In this document: positions 23,501-34,133 of the stretch, piece by piece
Layout: each line of letters starts with the position of its first letter
Position numbering within the stretch: the stretch's first letter is position 1
DNA from: Sodiomyces alkalinus F11
Taxonomy: Eukaryota; Ascomycota; Sordariomycetes; Glomerellales; Plectosphaerellaceae
Direction: 5' to 3'
Length of the DNA: 64,000 nucleotides
NCBI RefSeq assembly: GCF_003711515.1
Contig: NW_021167080.1
Span: 3,198,155-3,262,154 of the forward strand
The notes under the pieces: model-generated
Told to the model about the DNA's origin: nothing
The model's database searches: none
Seen by the model: the letters and a program-made list of their open reading frames with translations, nothing else
Position numbers and translations under genes: made by a program

Positions 23501-26049
23501 TAATAGCGACTAAATAACTAATTAGTATATTTAATAAGACCGAGTCGCACGAGAGGAAGAAGGTAGTCGGCCGTTAGTAGTCTATTAAGCCGACTCCTTG
23601 GTTTTAGTCTACTGCTTGTCTGCCCCTTAAAACCCGTAAGGAGTACTCCTTTAGGGTGACCCTAGTAGATATAGTGGTAAGTTTTTTATCGATTCCGTAT
23701 ATAGGTTGCCCTAATTAGGCTATGTAGAGACTAATATCCCTTAGGTAAATCCCTATTTCGGCTAGTATAAAGTAGCTAGTAAGGGCGACTCGTCGTATGT
23801 TAAGTTAGACTTCCTGTAATCGTTAATTCCTGGAGAAAGTAAGGCGGTAGTCGCCGGGCGGGTCTAGGATACTCTTCTTGACCTTAGAGACGTTAAGGTT
23901 AGTCTATTTATAAAAATAAAGGCTAGTAATAGTTCGCCCCTCTTCTATCGTCGAGTCTTTATAGCGAAGGATATAACTAGCCCTTAGAGGGAGTATCTTA
24001 TAAAGATCGTCTCGCGGCCCTATACTACTAGGGCACTCCTAATCTAGGTATATGGCATTATTAATAAGGTCCTCTACTAGTACTATAAGGAACCCTAAAT
24101 AGCTATAACTAATCGGGTTAATAATAAGATTCTATACCCCTTCTTGGAGTACGTATTGATCCAGGAGAGCGAGGAGTTCCCGGACAACGCTAACTGCTAA
24201 TTCTATAAGTCCGCTTATATATATTATAACGATACCCTTCGGAGATAGTTTTAATAGGGTAATTAAGAGGTCTCCTAGCCAAATAATAAGTATCCGGGTA
24301 TTAGTTATTCCGATCCCTCTCCTAAGCAGAGTCTAATACTACCTTAGTCAATTTATAATAACGGCTATTATCTCTTATACTCCCCTTAGCGTGGCGTTTA
24401 TATTATTTAATATAAAAGCCGTTTATTAATAGGTAGCCTATTAGTAACGCGATACTTCGGGAGGTTAAAGTCTCCTAGCTCGAGATAGTATTCCGGCTAT
24501 AGTTCCGGCTTTAATATATCGGTATTAGACTAAACTAGATAACCACTACTAAAGGGTTAAGGATAGCGCTTAGTATTAGAAGTGGGAGACCGTTAAGTAT
24601 TATCGGATCTCTTTTCCCGTAAGGGCTTATGTCTACCATAGGGAAATTAAGGTATACGTCCCTAAGTATAAGGACTATAAAGAAGGACCGGTTTAGGAGT
24701 TAAAAAAAAGGGAGGGAATAGGTATCTTTTACGGTGATTAGGGGAATAAAGGCATAGTTATAGCTAGATAAAGTAGTCAGGGCCGGATCGGCTAATGGGT
24801 AGTGAATTATAACGAAATAAGCTTCCGAGCCTAAGTCGCTAGCGTAGTTAGGTGAAGAAAGAGCTATTATTTAGGAAAGCAGGGTAGGGTAATAAGGTTA
24901 GGGGAAAATAGGTATAAAAAAGGAGGTCTTCTTCGTAGCTTATCTTTTTCTCTTTTCCTCCTCTTTATAAAGATCCGTTTCCTACTTAACACGAGTAGAT
25001 TCCACGGGCCTATCTACTAACAAAGCCCTTATAAGAAGAATAAGATTTATAGGCAGCGGCCGGCAGTCGATTAATTAGGCTAACAAAGCTAGGGAACCTC
25101 CGGATTTTCCGGATTTTATTATCATTATCGCCGTTATCGTTATAATATTACGTTTTTCTTTCTAAGGGTTTTTTTCTGGCGGGGCTCTTAACGCCGTTAA
25201 CTTAGTGTCTTAAACTTACTCTTCTAGTAATAGGTATAGTATTAATCTTCTCTTTCTAGGCGAGGGACTTACGTATAGTAGGTTTAAGGGTAGTATAAGT
25301 GGGCGTGGTTAGGGGAATAGATATATAATAATAGCAATAAGGAGAGTAATTAGTAACAGAGATTAAAAAAGGGTCTTTAAGCAGTGAAAAGAGGAGGGCC
25401 ATTTATACTTCTAAAATCAGGCTAATAAGATTAATATAATAACTTAACTAGTTACTAGTACTAGGGTTAGGGAGGGATTTACAGTTTACGGCTTATAGCC
25501 TTTTACGGTATTTGTCTTAATTATATTATACCCTTTGAAACCGTCCCTATACTAGTTATTCCTGACTATAACTCCCTTCCGTAGAATAGGTAGCTTATAT
25601 TAAGCCAGGTGTAATCGGCTTAGGTTCGATAAGTTATACGGTGATTAGGGGAATAGAAGTGAAGAATTTAGATTATAATAAAAGAAACTTATACTTATTA
25701 TAGAAAGAGTATGTGTGGTAGTATATCTCTATAACGTCTACATAGTTAGGCTTGCTTATAAATATAATAAATAATAAATATAGAAAAAACCTTCTGATCG
25801 GGGAAATAAGTCTAGATAGGTTTATAGTGCTTCTGATTAGGGTAATAAGGGTAAAAGTTTAAAAAAGAAACGGATTAGGGTAGTAGTTAGGAAGATTATT
25901 TATAGATTTGCGCCCTTTATACTAGCGTATATCGCGACTCTAGGTGGATAAGAGACTTATCTCTGTTTACCCTTAGCCCTAAAACTACACGCTAGCCTTC
26001 TAGCGAGTATAGGCTTTAAAAATAAAAGAAATTAGGGAAAGTAATGATA

Positions 26050-29000
26050 AGATCCTTTAATATACTTAATATTAAAGTCGAAGAGCCGGATCTAGACGAG
26101 TTATCGGGTGATTAGGGTATTAGGGGGATTAGTAGCAGATCCTTTTAACTAGGATAAGAGGGCTTAGGCGTCGGTTTCGAGGATAAAGTAAACCCTATAG
26201 AGGTAGTTACGTAGGCGCCGAAGGGTTTTTAGGACTCCCCTTAGCTCTAGCTTACTAATATTATAGACCCTCTCCATAGGAGACTAATAACCGCTTTCGT
26301 ATTATACCACCGCTCTTTTATCCTTAACGTACTAACTAAGGATTCTACCCTATCCTTCCGTGCTAGCGTTAACAATAACGTAGATAATTCCCACGCCTTC
26401 GCTATACTAGATAGTAATCACCATAGGGGTAGTGGTAAGGGCTTTTTTAAGGGCGTCTATAGCGTGTTATTAAGGCTCCTCCTACTTAAAAGTAATATTC
26501 TTCCTTAGTAGGTCGGTTAGGGGTCTAGCGATAATAGCGAACTTATAAATCTAGACTCGGTAAAAGATAGCAAGACCGAGGAACGAACGGATATCAGAAA
26601 CCGTACTATACCTCTCCTACTCTTAGACTTTACGATCTTAGCCTGTTTAGGGGAATAACTATCTATACTATAGACGTAGCCCACAATAATAGCCGCTTTC
26701 TAACACTACTAGCTTTTAATACCTATAATAATATCTCTAGCTAGCTCTACGTTAAGAAGCACTTTATCGATATTAGCGATATACTCGGCTATAGAACGGC
26801 GAATTCTAGGTCTGATTAGGGTATCCTTATAAGTGGTTATCAGTCCTTTTACTATAATATCGTTAATAAAGGGTCTATAGTACTAGAGAATAAAGTCGTA
26901 AAGGATACGGGTTATAATACGTATAAACTAGGCTACTGAATTAGTGGCCCCCTAAAGGAGGGTATATATTCTAAAGAGTCCGATAATAGTCGTAAAGGTA
27001 GTTAGATCTTAAAACTCCTCGTTAAGGGTAATCTAATTATAGCCAGAGAAAAGGTCTAAGAGAGATATAAGCTTATATATAGCGAAATCCTCGGAGAACT
27101 TATTAGCCCTAGGCGGTATAAAGGTATCTTAAAGGGTTACTGCGTTAATCTTAGTAGCCGAGTTAATAAGCCGTATATTACCGTCCTTCTTTTTAACTAG
27201 AAACTAGGGGTTATGATAGGCTACGTGGCTCTCCTCGATTATACCTTTCTTAAGGCGGTCCTTTATTATCTACACGACGATAGACTCTAGAGTCTTAGGG
27301 ATAGGGATCCTTTTCGCCTACTACGCCTTATAAGGAACCGCCCGTATCTTCTATAGAGGGGCTACCCGTTCGTTAAGGCGGTCGTACTTAGTCGAATCCC
27401 ACGTAATAGCTATCTCTCGGTTTAGGAGGACTTTTATTAGGAGCTCCTATGTCTTAGGGGTTAAGTGGTTAACGGTCTTCAGGATAGCGTCGAGTCTTTC
27501 GAGTATAAGGCGCGAACGGGGTATAATTTTAGAAAACTTTAGTGTGATTATGCTAATAAACCGCTCGTCTTCTAGCTCCTAGTCTTCCTCCTTAATTTCC
27601 ACGAGGATATTCTTCTTTTAGTAGGGGTCTTTATTAGGGACACTTTTATTAAACGGAATATCGTTAAGAGGATAAACCTTAAGAGCCTTAGGCTTTTATA
27701 TAGTAAAGACGCCTTCGGGATTAGGGGGATAGTATACTTCTTTAAGAAGATCGAAGGACTTCCTCTTCCTAGACTACTATAGTCTTTTCGACGTAACCGC
27801 GGCTATACTAGTAATACTATTCTCCTCTTTCTTTAAAGCCTTAAGCGCTCTTATTTAGGAATCTTTCTACATTATCCGGTCCTTCCGAACATATAAGACT
27901 AAGAGGCTATTAGGGTGATTAGGCTAATAGTGGTATAGAAAAGTCGAAAAAGATAAGTGGTTAGTATAAATTAGTTACTATTATATAGTCGTAGTTATTA
28001 TATAGGGAGCCTCCACGACACACCTCTTATATCTTTAGCCCTAATTTCGTGGTATCGCCCTTAAGGCTATATAAATTCTCTACGCTAAGGGCTTTACCTC
28101 CTCCGTAAACAGGAAGGCTACTAAAGTAGCAGCGTCCTTATTATCTAAATAAAAGAAAATATCGTTATCGCTTTCCTTCTTCGCCTCCTCCTCCTCCTTC
28201 GCCCCCTAGTCGGGCGAACCGCTAGTCCTATCGTTACTCGATATTAAGGTAGCGGCCCCAGACTAACTATAAGGGACTCCGTCCTCCCCCTACTACCCGA
28301 TACTTAGATCTAGTATATCCTCCTCTTCTTATCGTTTCTCCTCCTTTTTAAACTTAGGCTAGCTCTACCTATAAGGGCGGTCGTTAAGTTATTCCCTACT
28401 AGCGACTAGGACGATAATACGGGTATCCCCGTAGGCGAAGTCTATATTAATCTATCCGTCTCTATAGGTAAAAGAGGCGTGGCTATCGAGTAATAATAGC
28501 AGGCTAAGAAGTATACTAGGCCCTATTCCCTCGATTACTATAAAATAGGCCTTGCCGTACTAGTCCCCGACCTAGAGGTGCTCTTCTAGATATCCTATAT
28601 AGTTTACTCTATCTATGTCGTTAATCCCCTTAATCGCGATATTACTTTTCCTGATACGGCTCTATAATCCTAGCTTTTCCACGAGGTCTAGCCGAACGGT
28701 ATTAAGGACGGCTCCTATATTAATAACTACGTAAAAACGATCCTCTGTAGGGTAGGACTTAGCCATTCGCTTAGTTAGGCTAACCCGTGTAGTTATATAC
28801 TTCGTATAAACCGTGGGGGGCTTTAGTTTATTAATTATTAGGTCGGGCGTCATAGATAGGGTATTATTAGGCGTAGGGGCTATAGTCGTGGTATTCGTAA
28901 ACTATATAGGGCGTTCGGGTCTAAGGGGTAAGGGGTCGGTAAAAAAGGCCTCTTTAGAGGTTAAGCGGATAACTTTATAAGGCTTTACCTAGTTACCGAT

Positions 29001-31900
29001 CGATCTTAGTATCTCCTTATAGTCCGCGAGGATAGCTTTATTAGTGGAGAGGAGGTAAACTATAGGAACCTTAACTTCTATTTCTAAAAGGTGCTTTAGG
29101 CTCTTCTTGCGGACCTTCTATATAATAGCCTCCTAATTAAATAAATTAAGGGTATTCTTTTAAGCTAAGGCTTATAAGGTAGGCCGGGCGGTGGTTAAAG
29201 TGGTGGTGGGTCTAGATATAGGGGCCGTCGAATTAGGGGTTAGTCCTTCCTCTATATCGGTATCGTTAACTATCTCTATAACCCTTTAGAAGCTTTCCGG
29301 AGTCGATAGGGTCTATTAAATAGCCTGATTAGGGGAAGCCGTTACTTTTAGCATGGGTTTACTAATTCTCCCACTCCGGATAGTACGAAAAGGGTCCTAG
29401 GGGTCGGTCGAAGTATATTAAGATATAGACGTAGTATATACCCTAGCGGTAATAAAATTAATAGATCCTATAACCTTAGTGACTCTTAAGGCTTAAGTGG
29501 CTTAGTTAGCCTAACTACTGTAACCGGCTTACTACTTCTATACCTGCTTAACTATATACTTAATTATAAGCCTATCAGTCTTTTTAGTCTTATAGGGAAG
29601 CGTAGCGGGCTAGAAGGTCGTAATATAGAGGTCTACGAGGTCCTTAAATCGGCTATAGAGCTTAGTAGCTGGCTAATATAATATAAGGCGTCGGTATAGC
29701 TAGTACTCGTTAACCCGTAGCTCGCTCTCTAAGTAGGCTGCCTAGATACCGTTCTAATCTATAACTAAATACTCGGGGAACTACTACTTAACTAGGTTAT
29801 AGGTATTATCGTGAATTAGGATAAGGTAGTTATCTCTCCGATACCCTTCTTGGCCGTAATAGTAGTAGCGACCTAGTAGGGGCTGGCCGTTATTCTAGGC
29901 ACCTCTCTGCTATCCTAGGCGGTTATCGTCTTACTAGGTCGGGCGGTTATTATTACGTCGGTTATTATATCTAGGGCGGGGTCCTCTATAGTAGATCTCC
30001 TTAGTGTACTAGGCGTTATTAGGCTAGTAAGCGGCACTATTAGCCTGATTAGGGACGGCGAAGTGTATTAAAGTAGTTATTATAGGTTAAGGGGCGTGCT
30101 TAAGGACGGTATAAAAGGCGTTCTTTAGATTAGACTTTATAGTAAGGAGGGCTTAAACATTTTCCGTGCCTATCCTCTTAGATAGGGCGAGCACTTAGGT
30201 AGTAGTGCCCCTAACGCCTTTAGCTCTATTATCGATAAGGGAAATAGTATACTTCTCAAGGAGGTCGGCGAGCTTATCTATATCCGATTAAGAGGCTATA
30301 GACTCCTAGACTATAGTAGGCCGCCTTAAGATAGTGGGCTGGAAAGCGGTATTATTAGGCTAATTAGACTTAGCTATACCTAGTATAGTGTCTCCGTCTA
30401 TACGCTTACCCTTTACTTCCTAGATATCTGTAGACTACTCGCGTAGTATTTCCGAAAGCAGCCTATAGCTTTTAACTATCTTCCTTAGATTAGTGCCTTA
30501 AATTTAAAGTTTATTAGCGATAAATATATAGATATCTCTATGCAGAATAGTAAGGACGATACCGTAGAGCTCGGAGTCCTCGACGAAAATACCTTAAACC
30601 CGCTTAGCCTTAGCCTTCTAGATAGTAATCTGCTATAGTAAGTCCTTAACCTAACAAACGCTATAATCTTAGACGTCTTATATTTCACCCGAAGCTAATA
30701 AACCTTATAAGAGAAGTTAAGTTAGTAGTCAGGATCTGAATAAGAGTACTCTTTAATAAGCTTCTTAACTAGATTAGACTAACCACCTTTAGCGGCTTAA
30801 ACCTCTCTAACTAGGTGTTTAACAACGGGATAAATAGCCGTATCCGTATATAGTTTAACGTAGGTAATCTTATCGACTTTACTAAGGCGGTTAAGCTTAG
30901 TATAGTTATCGTACTACTAAAGGAATATAGAGAGGGATTTACCACTAAAGCGAGGAGCTCTAGTAGCGAGGGGGTTTAGGGGTGCTTTTAACGTAGTAGT
31001 GGTAAGGGGTAGGGCTTTAACGACCTCGGCGATAGTACTCTCTCGGTCACGGCTTATTAGGGTCTGCAGGAGCTTAATTAGGTCTTCGGCGGTAGTAAGG
31101 GACTGCTAACACTTAGGGGTAGCGGTAGTAGGAGTATTCGAAGCCGGCTAGGTAGTAAAGGTAGACTAGGCAGGGGTAGTGTTAGGGGTAGATCCAGGGG
31201 TAGTTATCGAAATAGTAGTCGGAGCCGCGGTAGACGTAGTAGTCGGCCTAGAAGCGGGCGGAGGTAAGGCCGTAGCCCCGATATCGTGGTTCTCCTAATC
31301 AGGGGTAGTAAAAGTAGTAGGCGTGAGAATACGGGGAATAGCCGGCGAGGGAGCCTTATTGTCGAAGTCGCTAATAACGATAACGGGGGTAGGCTTATAA
31401 TACTAAGTCTAAGTGTCTATAGTGTTTAAGATATAAGTATAAGGGGGTGGGCGAATAATAATAATAGGGTTTGGGCGTTTAGGGAAAGGTTCTTCGAACT
31501 AAGTATCTAGCGAGAAGATCCTATAGATGTTTTAGATACTAGCTAGGTTCTTATATATATTATCTTATCTTAATAAGAGTAATAAGGTCTTTAATAAGAG
31601 GGTAGTAGCGGTCCTAGGTTTTACTCCGTGATATGTATCTTCGGGTCTAGCTTTTTTAACTCACCTTAAAGGCAAAGGCCCCCTATAAATAGGAGATTGC
31701 CTGTTAGTAAAGGGACTATACTCACGGATATTAATATCAGTAATATTATACGCTAAGTCTTATGAAGAAGTATTGTAACTTACTCACAGGGTCCGTAAAG
31801 GTCTTATCTATTAGACTATCGGGTCCTTATATAAGGCATCGTTATTTCGCTTCTACGCTCGGTATTAGTATTTTCTTTAGATTATTAGGGGTTAGTTACC
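26050..31900 (-). pseudogene. Gag-Pol remnant of retrotransposon 1
   Basis: RIP-altered gypsy polyprotein. Visible on the minus strand: a CCHC zinc knuckle at about 29822-29880 whose Cys and His positions now read Tyr (frame YYYYGQEGYRR). A retropepsin follows near 28662-28760 with the active-site DTG read as NIG inside VVINIGAVLN. The reverse transcriptase has FLVKKKDGN, LDLFSGY and a degraded YxDD box (FINDIIV). RNase H starts ETDA and contains ALLSxLKGSA near 26.15 kb. Stops are TAA/TAG at Gln/Trp positions. The gag start was not located; the outer limits are approximate. Confidence 0.82.
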
Positions 31901-32338
31901 CTAATCCGAGTCAGCTGCTCTTAGCAGTCTTATCTTTTCTTCGCTATTATACAAGAGTCTGTTTTAATTAGTGGTGGGGGTTATAAGCCTCCTATTAAGT
32001 CTATTCTATATCCGGGATCTAACTCTATCGCGATCTAATCAGTTTCTTTTATTCCTATAGTTACTACCTCCGCAGCGGCGGGTCTTAAAATTAAAAATGC
32101 TAAAGGTACTTCCAATCTTACCTATATAGTCGTTTCTTTTTCTAAATCTATTAGGATAAATCTCCCCTCGGTCTTAAAGCGTTAAATTCTTCTCGGTCGT
32201 TATGTTTATATTCCTTAGGGGTTATTAACTAATAGTCTGTTTAAGAGGGCCGGAACCTTCCTTAAGCGCCTTTTATTACTCTGATTAGGGTTAGAATACT
32301 TTAGGGACGCCGAATAAATCCGCCTCCGAGCACTATAT

Positions 32339-32700
32339 TATAACCAGATAAAGACGTAGTGGCACTATATCGTTAAGACAAAGATTAGATAAAGAGGTTA
32401 GTCTAGTAACACCACGATACTTAACTAAAATATAACTAATAACACTATAACCTTTAGCGAAGAAGTAGATCGATAGTCACTGCTCTGATTAGGGTAACGT
32501 AAGTTAAACTAGAAAGATACCTCAAACGTAGAACAAGCAATTGCAAAAGAAGATGATAATTAAATGATGATCCCTTAATAGGGATATCCTGAGCCTGTCC
32601 TTAATATATATATATATAGGAGGTGGATCCAGTAGCCTTGAAAAGAGGGTCATATAACCGGCTGTCAGAACCACTCCAAAGCCGCATCTACGTGGTTACA
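32339..32700 (-). repeat. 5' LTR of retrotransposon 1
   Basis: Direct copy of 20225-20582. Its outward (right) part keeps CpA/TpG, for example GGTTACA at the end, where the other copy has GGTTATA. The TTAG duplication follows at 32701-32704. Confidence 0.9.
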
Positions 32701-32704
32701 TTAG

Positions 32705-33330
32705 TTCCTAATATCCTATATCGTTAGTATATTAATATAAACGTCCTCGCGAAGACTAAGGGCTTTTTTCTTAAGCCTACTAAGCTAGCTAACGGCAAAG
32801 TTTAACGCCACGCCTCCTTCTATTCCTTCTTTAAGGATTAAAACTCTCTAACCGAGAGTCTAATAGAAGAGATCTTTACATAACGACTTAAAGAGTTCTA
32901 GCGGCGGGGTCAGTACCTAAAAATCGCAGTTAATTACGCGATGAATTTCTAGATCCTGCCCTATAAAGAGAAGCTTATATATTACTTTATAAATAAGTTC
33001 CCTTACTTCGGTAACCGTACTACCTCTATTACCGAGTCCTCGCACGCTAGCCTTAAACGGTATATCCTCTCTTCTACCGGTGACCTCGTAACTATTTTCC
33101 GTAGTATGAAGCTATACTAGAAGAATTAAGGGACGGACTTATAAATAGAGAGGGCTAACCGAATTAATATGGTGGAGTTTACAATAGTAGGAGTTCTTTT
33201 TAGCCTTATTTTACGAAGAGTTATTCTATAGACGCTTTAAAGGATTAGAATTAAGCTTGCCGACCCAGAGGTAATATGTTAAAAAGAGCGAAAGTAACCG
33301 TAATAGCTAGGGCCTTATCAGTCTTATACT
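32705..33330 (+). pseudogene. MULE transposase, downstream fragment
   Basis: Continuation of the transposase after the gypsy element. NVLAKTKGFF (about 32757-32786) follows a RIP-altered CxWH motif. Further on come a SITESSHASLKRYILSSTGDL region near 33036-33092 and MVEFTIVGV near 33170. Stops are again TAA/TAG at Gln/Trp positions. The frame decays beyond about 33.3 kb. Confidence 0.8.
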
Positions 33331-33947
33331 ATTACTAATACATTTAGCCTGCCTTATCGGTACGTACTATCTATCCACCTACGCGATTTAGAGGCGCTTA
33401 GTCATTTATTATTTAACCTCTACTAGCGATAGAATTGTTATTAGGTTAATACTAGTACTACTATTCTATCTACCACTACTCCGCCCCTTAAGCCGATAAT
33501 CGTATAAGGAAAAGGCCGGCTAGAAGGAGCTGTCAAGATATCGAGTACGGGTAAGAAGAAGGGATAAGGGGAGAATAGTACTAAACGGCTCCTATCTACC
33601 TTCGAAATTACGGCTACTAAGGAAAAACGTAACGCCCTCCCCCCCTTAACGGCTCCTCCTGCCCTAACCCTATGATATAAGGCTAGTACGCAGGCGCCTT
33701 ATTACTCGGCCCGGGTCTTTAATATAGATATCGACGAACCACCTTATAATAGCTTACACGATCACGAATTAGAGCGTATTTCGACTAAGTTTAAGGGTAA
33801 GATAGATACGTTGTTAAGGCGTGCCGAGGAGGAAATAATCCGCTAATATAAGGAAAAAGCAGAGCTAAGGGAGTTAGAGGCGGCGGCGTTAACTGCTTTA
33901 GAATAGCGTTAACTGCTTAAGAATACGAAAGTTCTAATTATTTTTGC

Positions 33948-34124
33948 TTATAGCTTATTAAGTATATAGATTAATAAGATTGATAACACTTATATAAAGT
34001 GAACTAATCTCTATATATAAATTAGGTGCGATACTTTATATACTTAAGCCTAACTTTATAGCCCCAATAAAAAGTGGGTTTTACATAGCAGATATCAGAA
34101 CTTACATAACGGATAGTTATTCTC
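33948..34124 (-). repeat. Right MULE terminal inverted repeat
   Basis: Reverse-complement partner of 18965-19143. Its outer end reads GAGAATAACTATCCGTTATG on the minus strand. The 9-bp target duplication follows directly. Confidence 0.88.
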
Positions 34125-34133
34125 TTATTAAAG

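Larger units (their letters stand above)
20225..32700 (-). mobile_element. Ty3/gypsy LTR retrotransposon 1 (RIP-dead), nested in the MULE
   Basis: Direct LTRs at 20225-20582 and 32339-32700 (358 and 362 bp) begin TATAACC, from TGTAACC, and end GGTTACA/GGTTATA. The target duplication is TTAG on both sides. Pol runs on the minus strand, so the right LTR is the 5' LTR. Order along the minus strand: zinc knuckle near 29.85 kb, retropepsin at 28.7 kb, reverse transcriptase and RNase H at about 27.3-26.1 kb. At 12.48 kb it is much longer than usual gypsy elements. The segment 20.6-26.0 kb, where an integrase is expected, was not resolved and may hold further nested DNA. Confidence 0.87.
18965..34124 (+). 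mobile_element. RIP-mutated Mutator-like element (MULE), split by a gypsy retrotransposon
   Basis: Inverted repeats of about 175-180 bp sit at 18965-19143 and 33948-34124. They are flanked by a 9-bp duplication, TTATTGAAG at 18956-18964 and TTATTAAAG at 34125-34133; the one mismatch is a RIP-type G to A. Nine-bp duplications are the MULE hallmark. Without the 12.5-kb insert the element is about 2.7 kb. The transposase is read on the plus strand in two pieces: VIDITYKTNKF at 19969-20001 and a MDxExALINALK region at 20167-20202 (DDE core), then, after the insert, the downstream part with a SSHASLKRYI motif. Gln/Trp codons have become stops throughout, so it is dead. Confidence 0.88.

Noticed and set aside
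24400..24500. A minus-strand GDFN-like string resembling a LINE endonuclease motif.
   Set aside because: Neighbouring endonuclease and reverse-transcriptase motifs could not be found in any frame; in RIP DNA such short matches arise easily.
18965..34124. A 15-kb element with long inverted repeats, which could suggest a Polinton/Maverick.
   Set aside because: The ends carry a 9-bp duplication, the flanking coding pieces are a MULE DDE transposase in one frame, and the extra length is a gypsy element with its own LTRs and target duplication.
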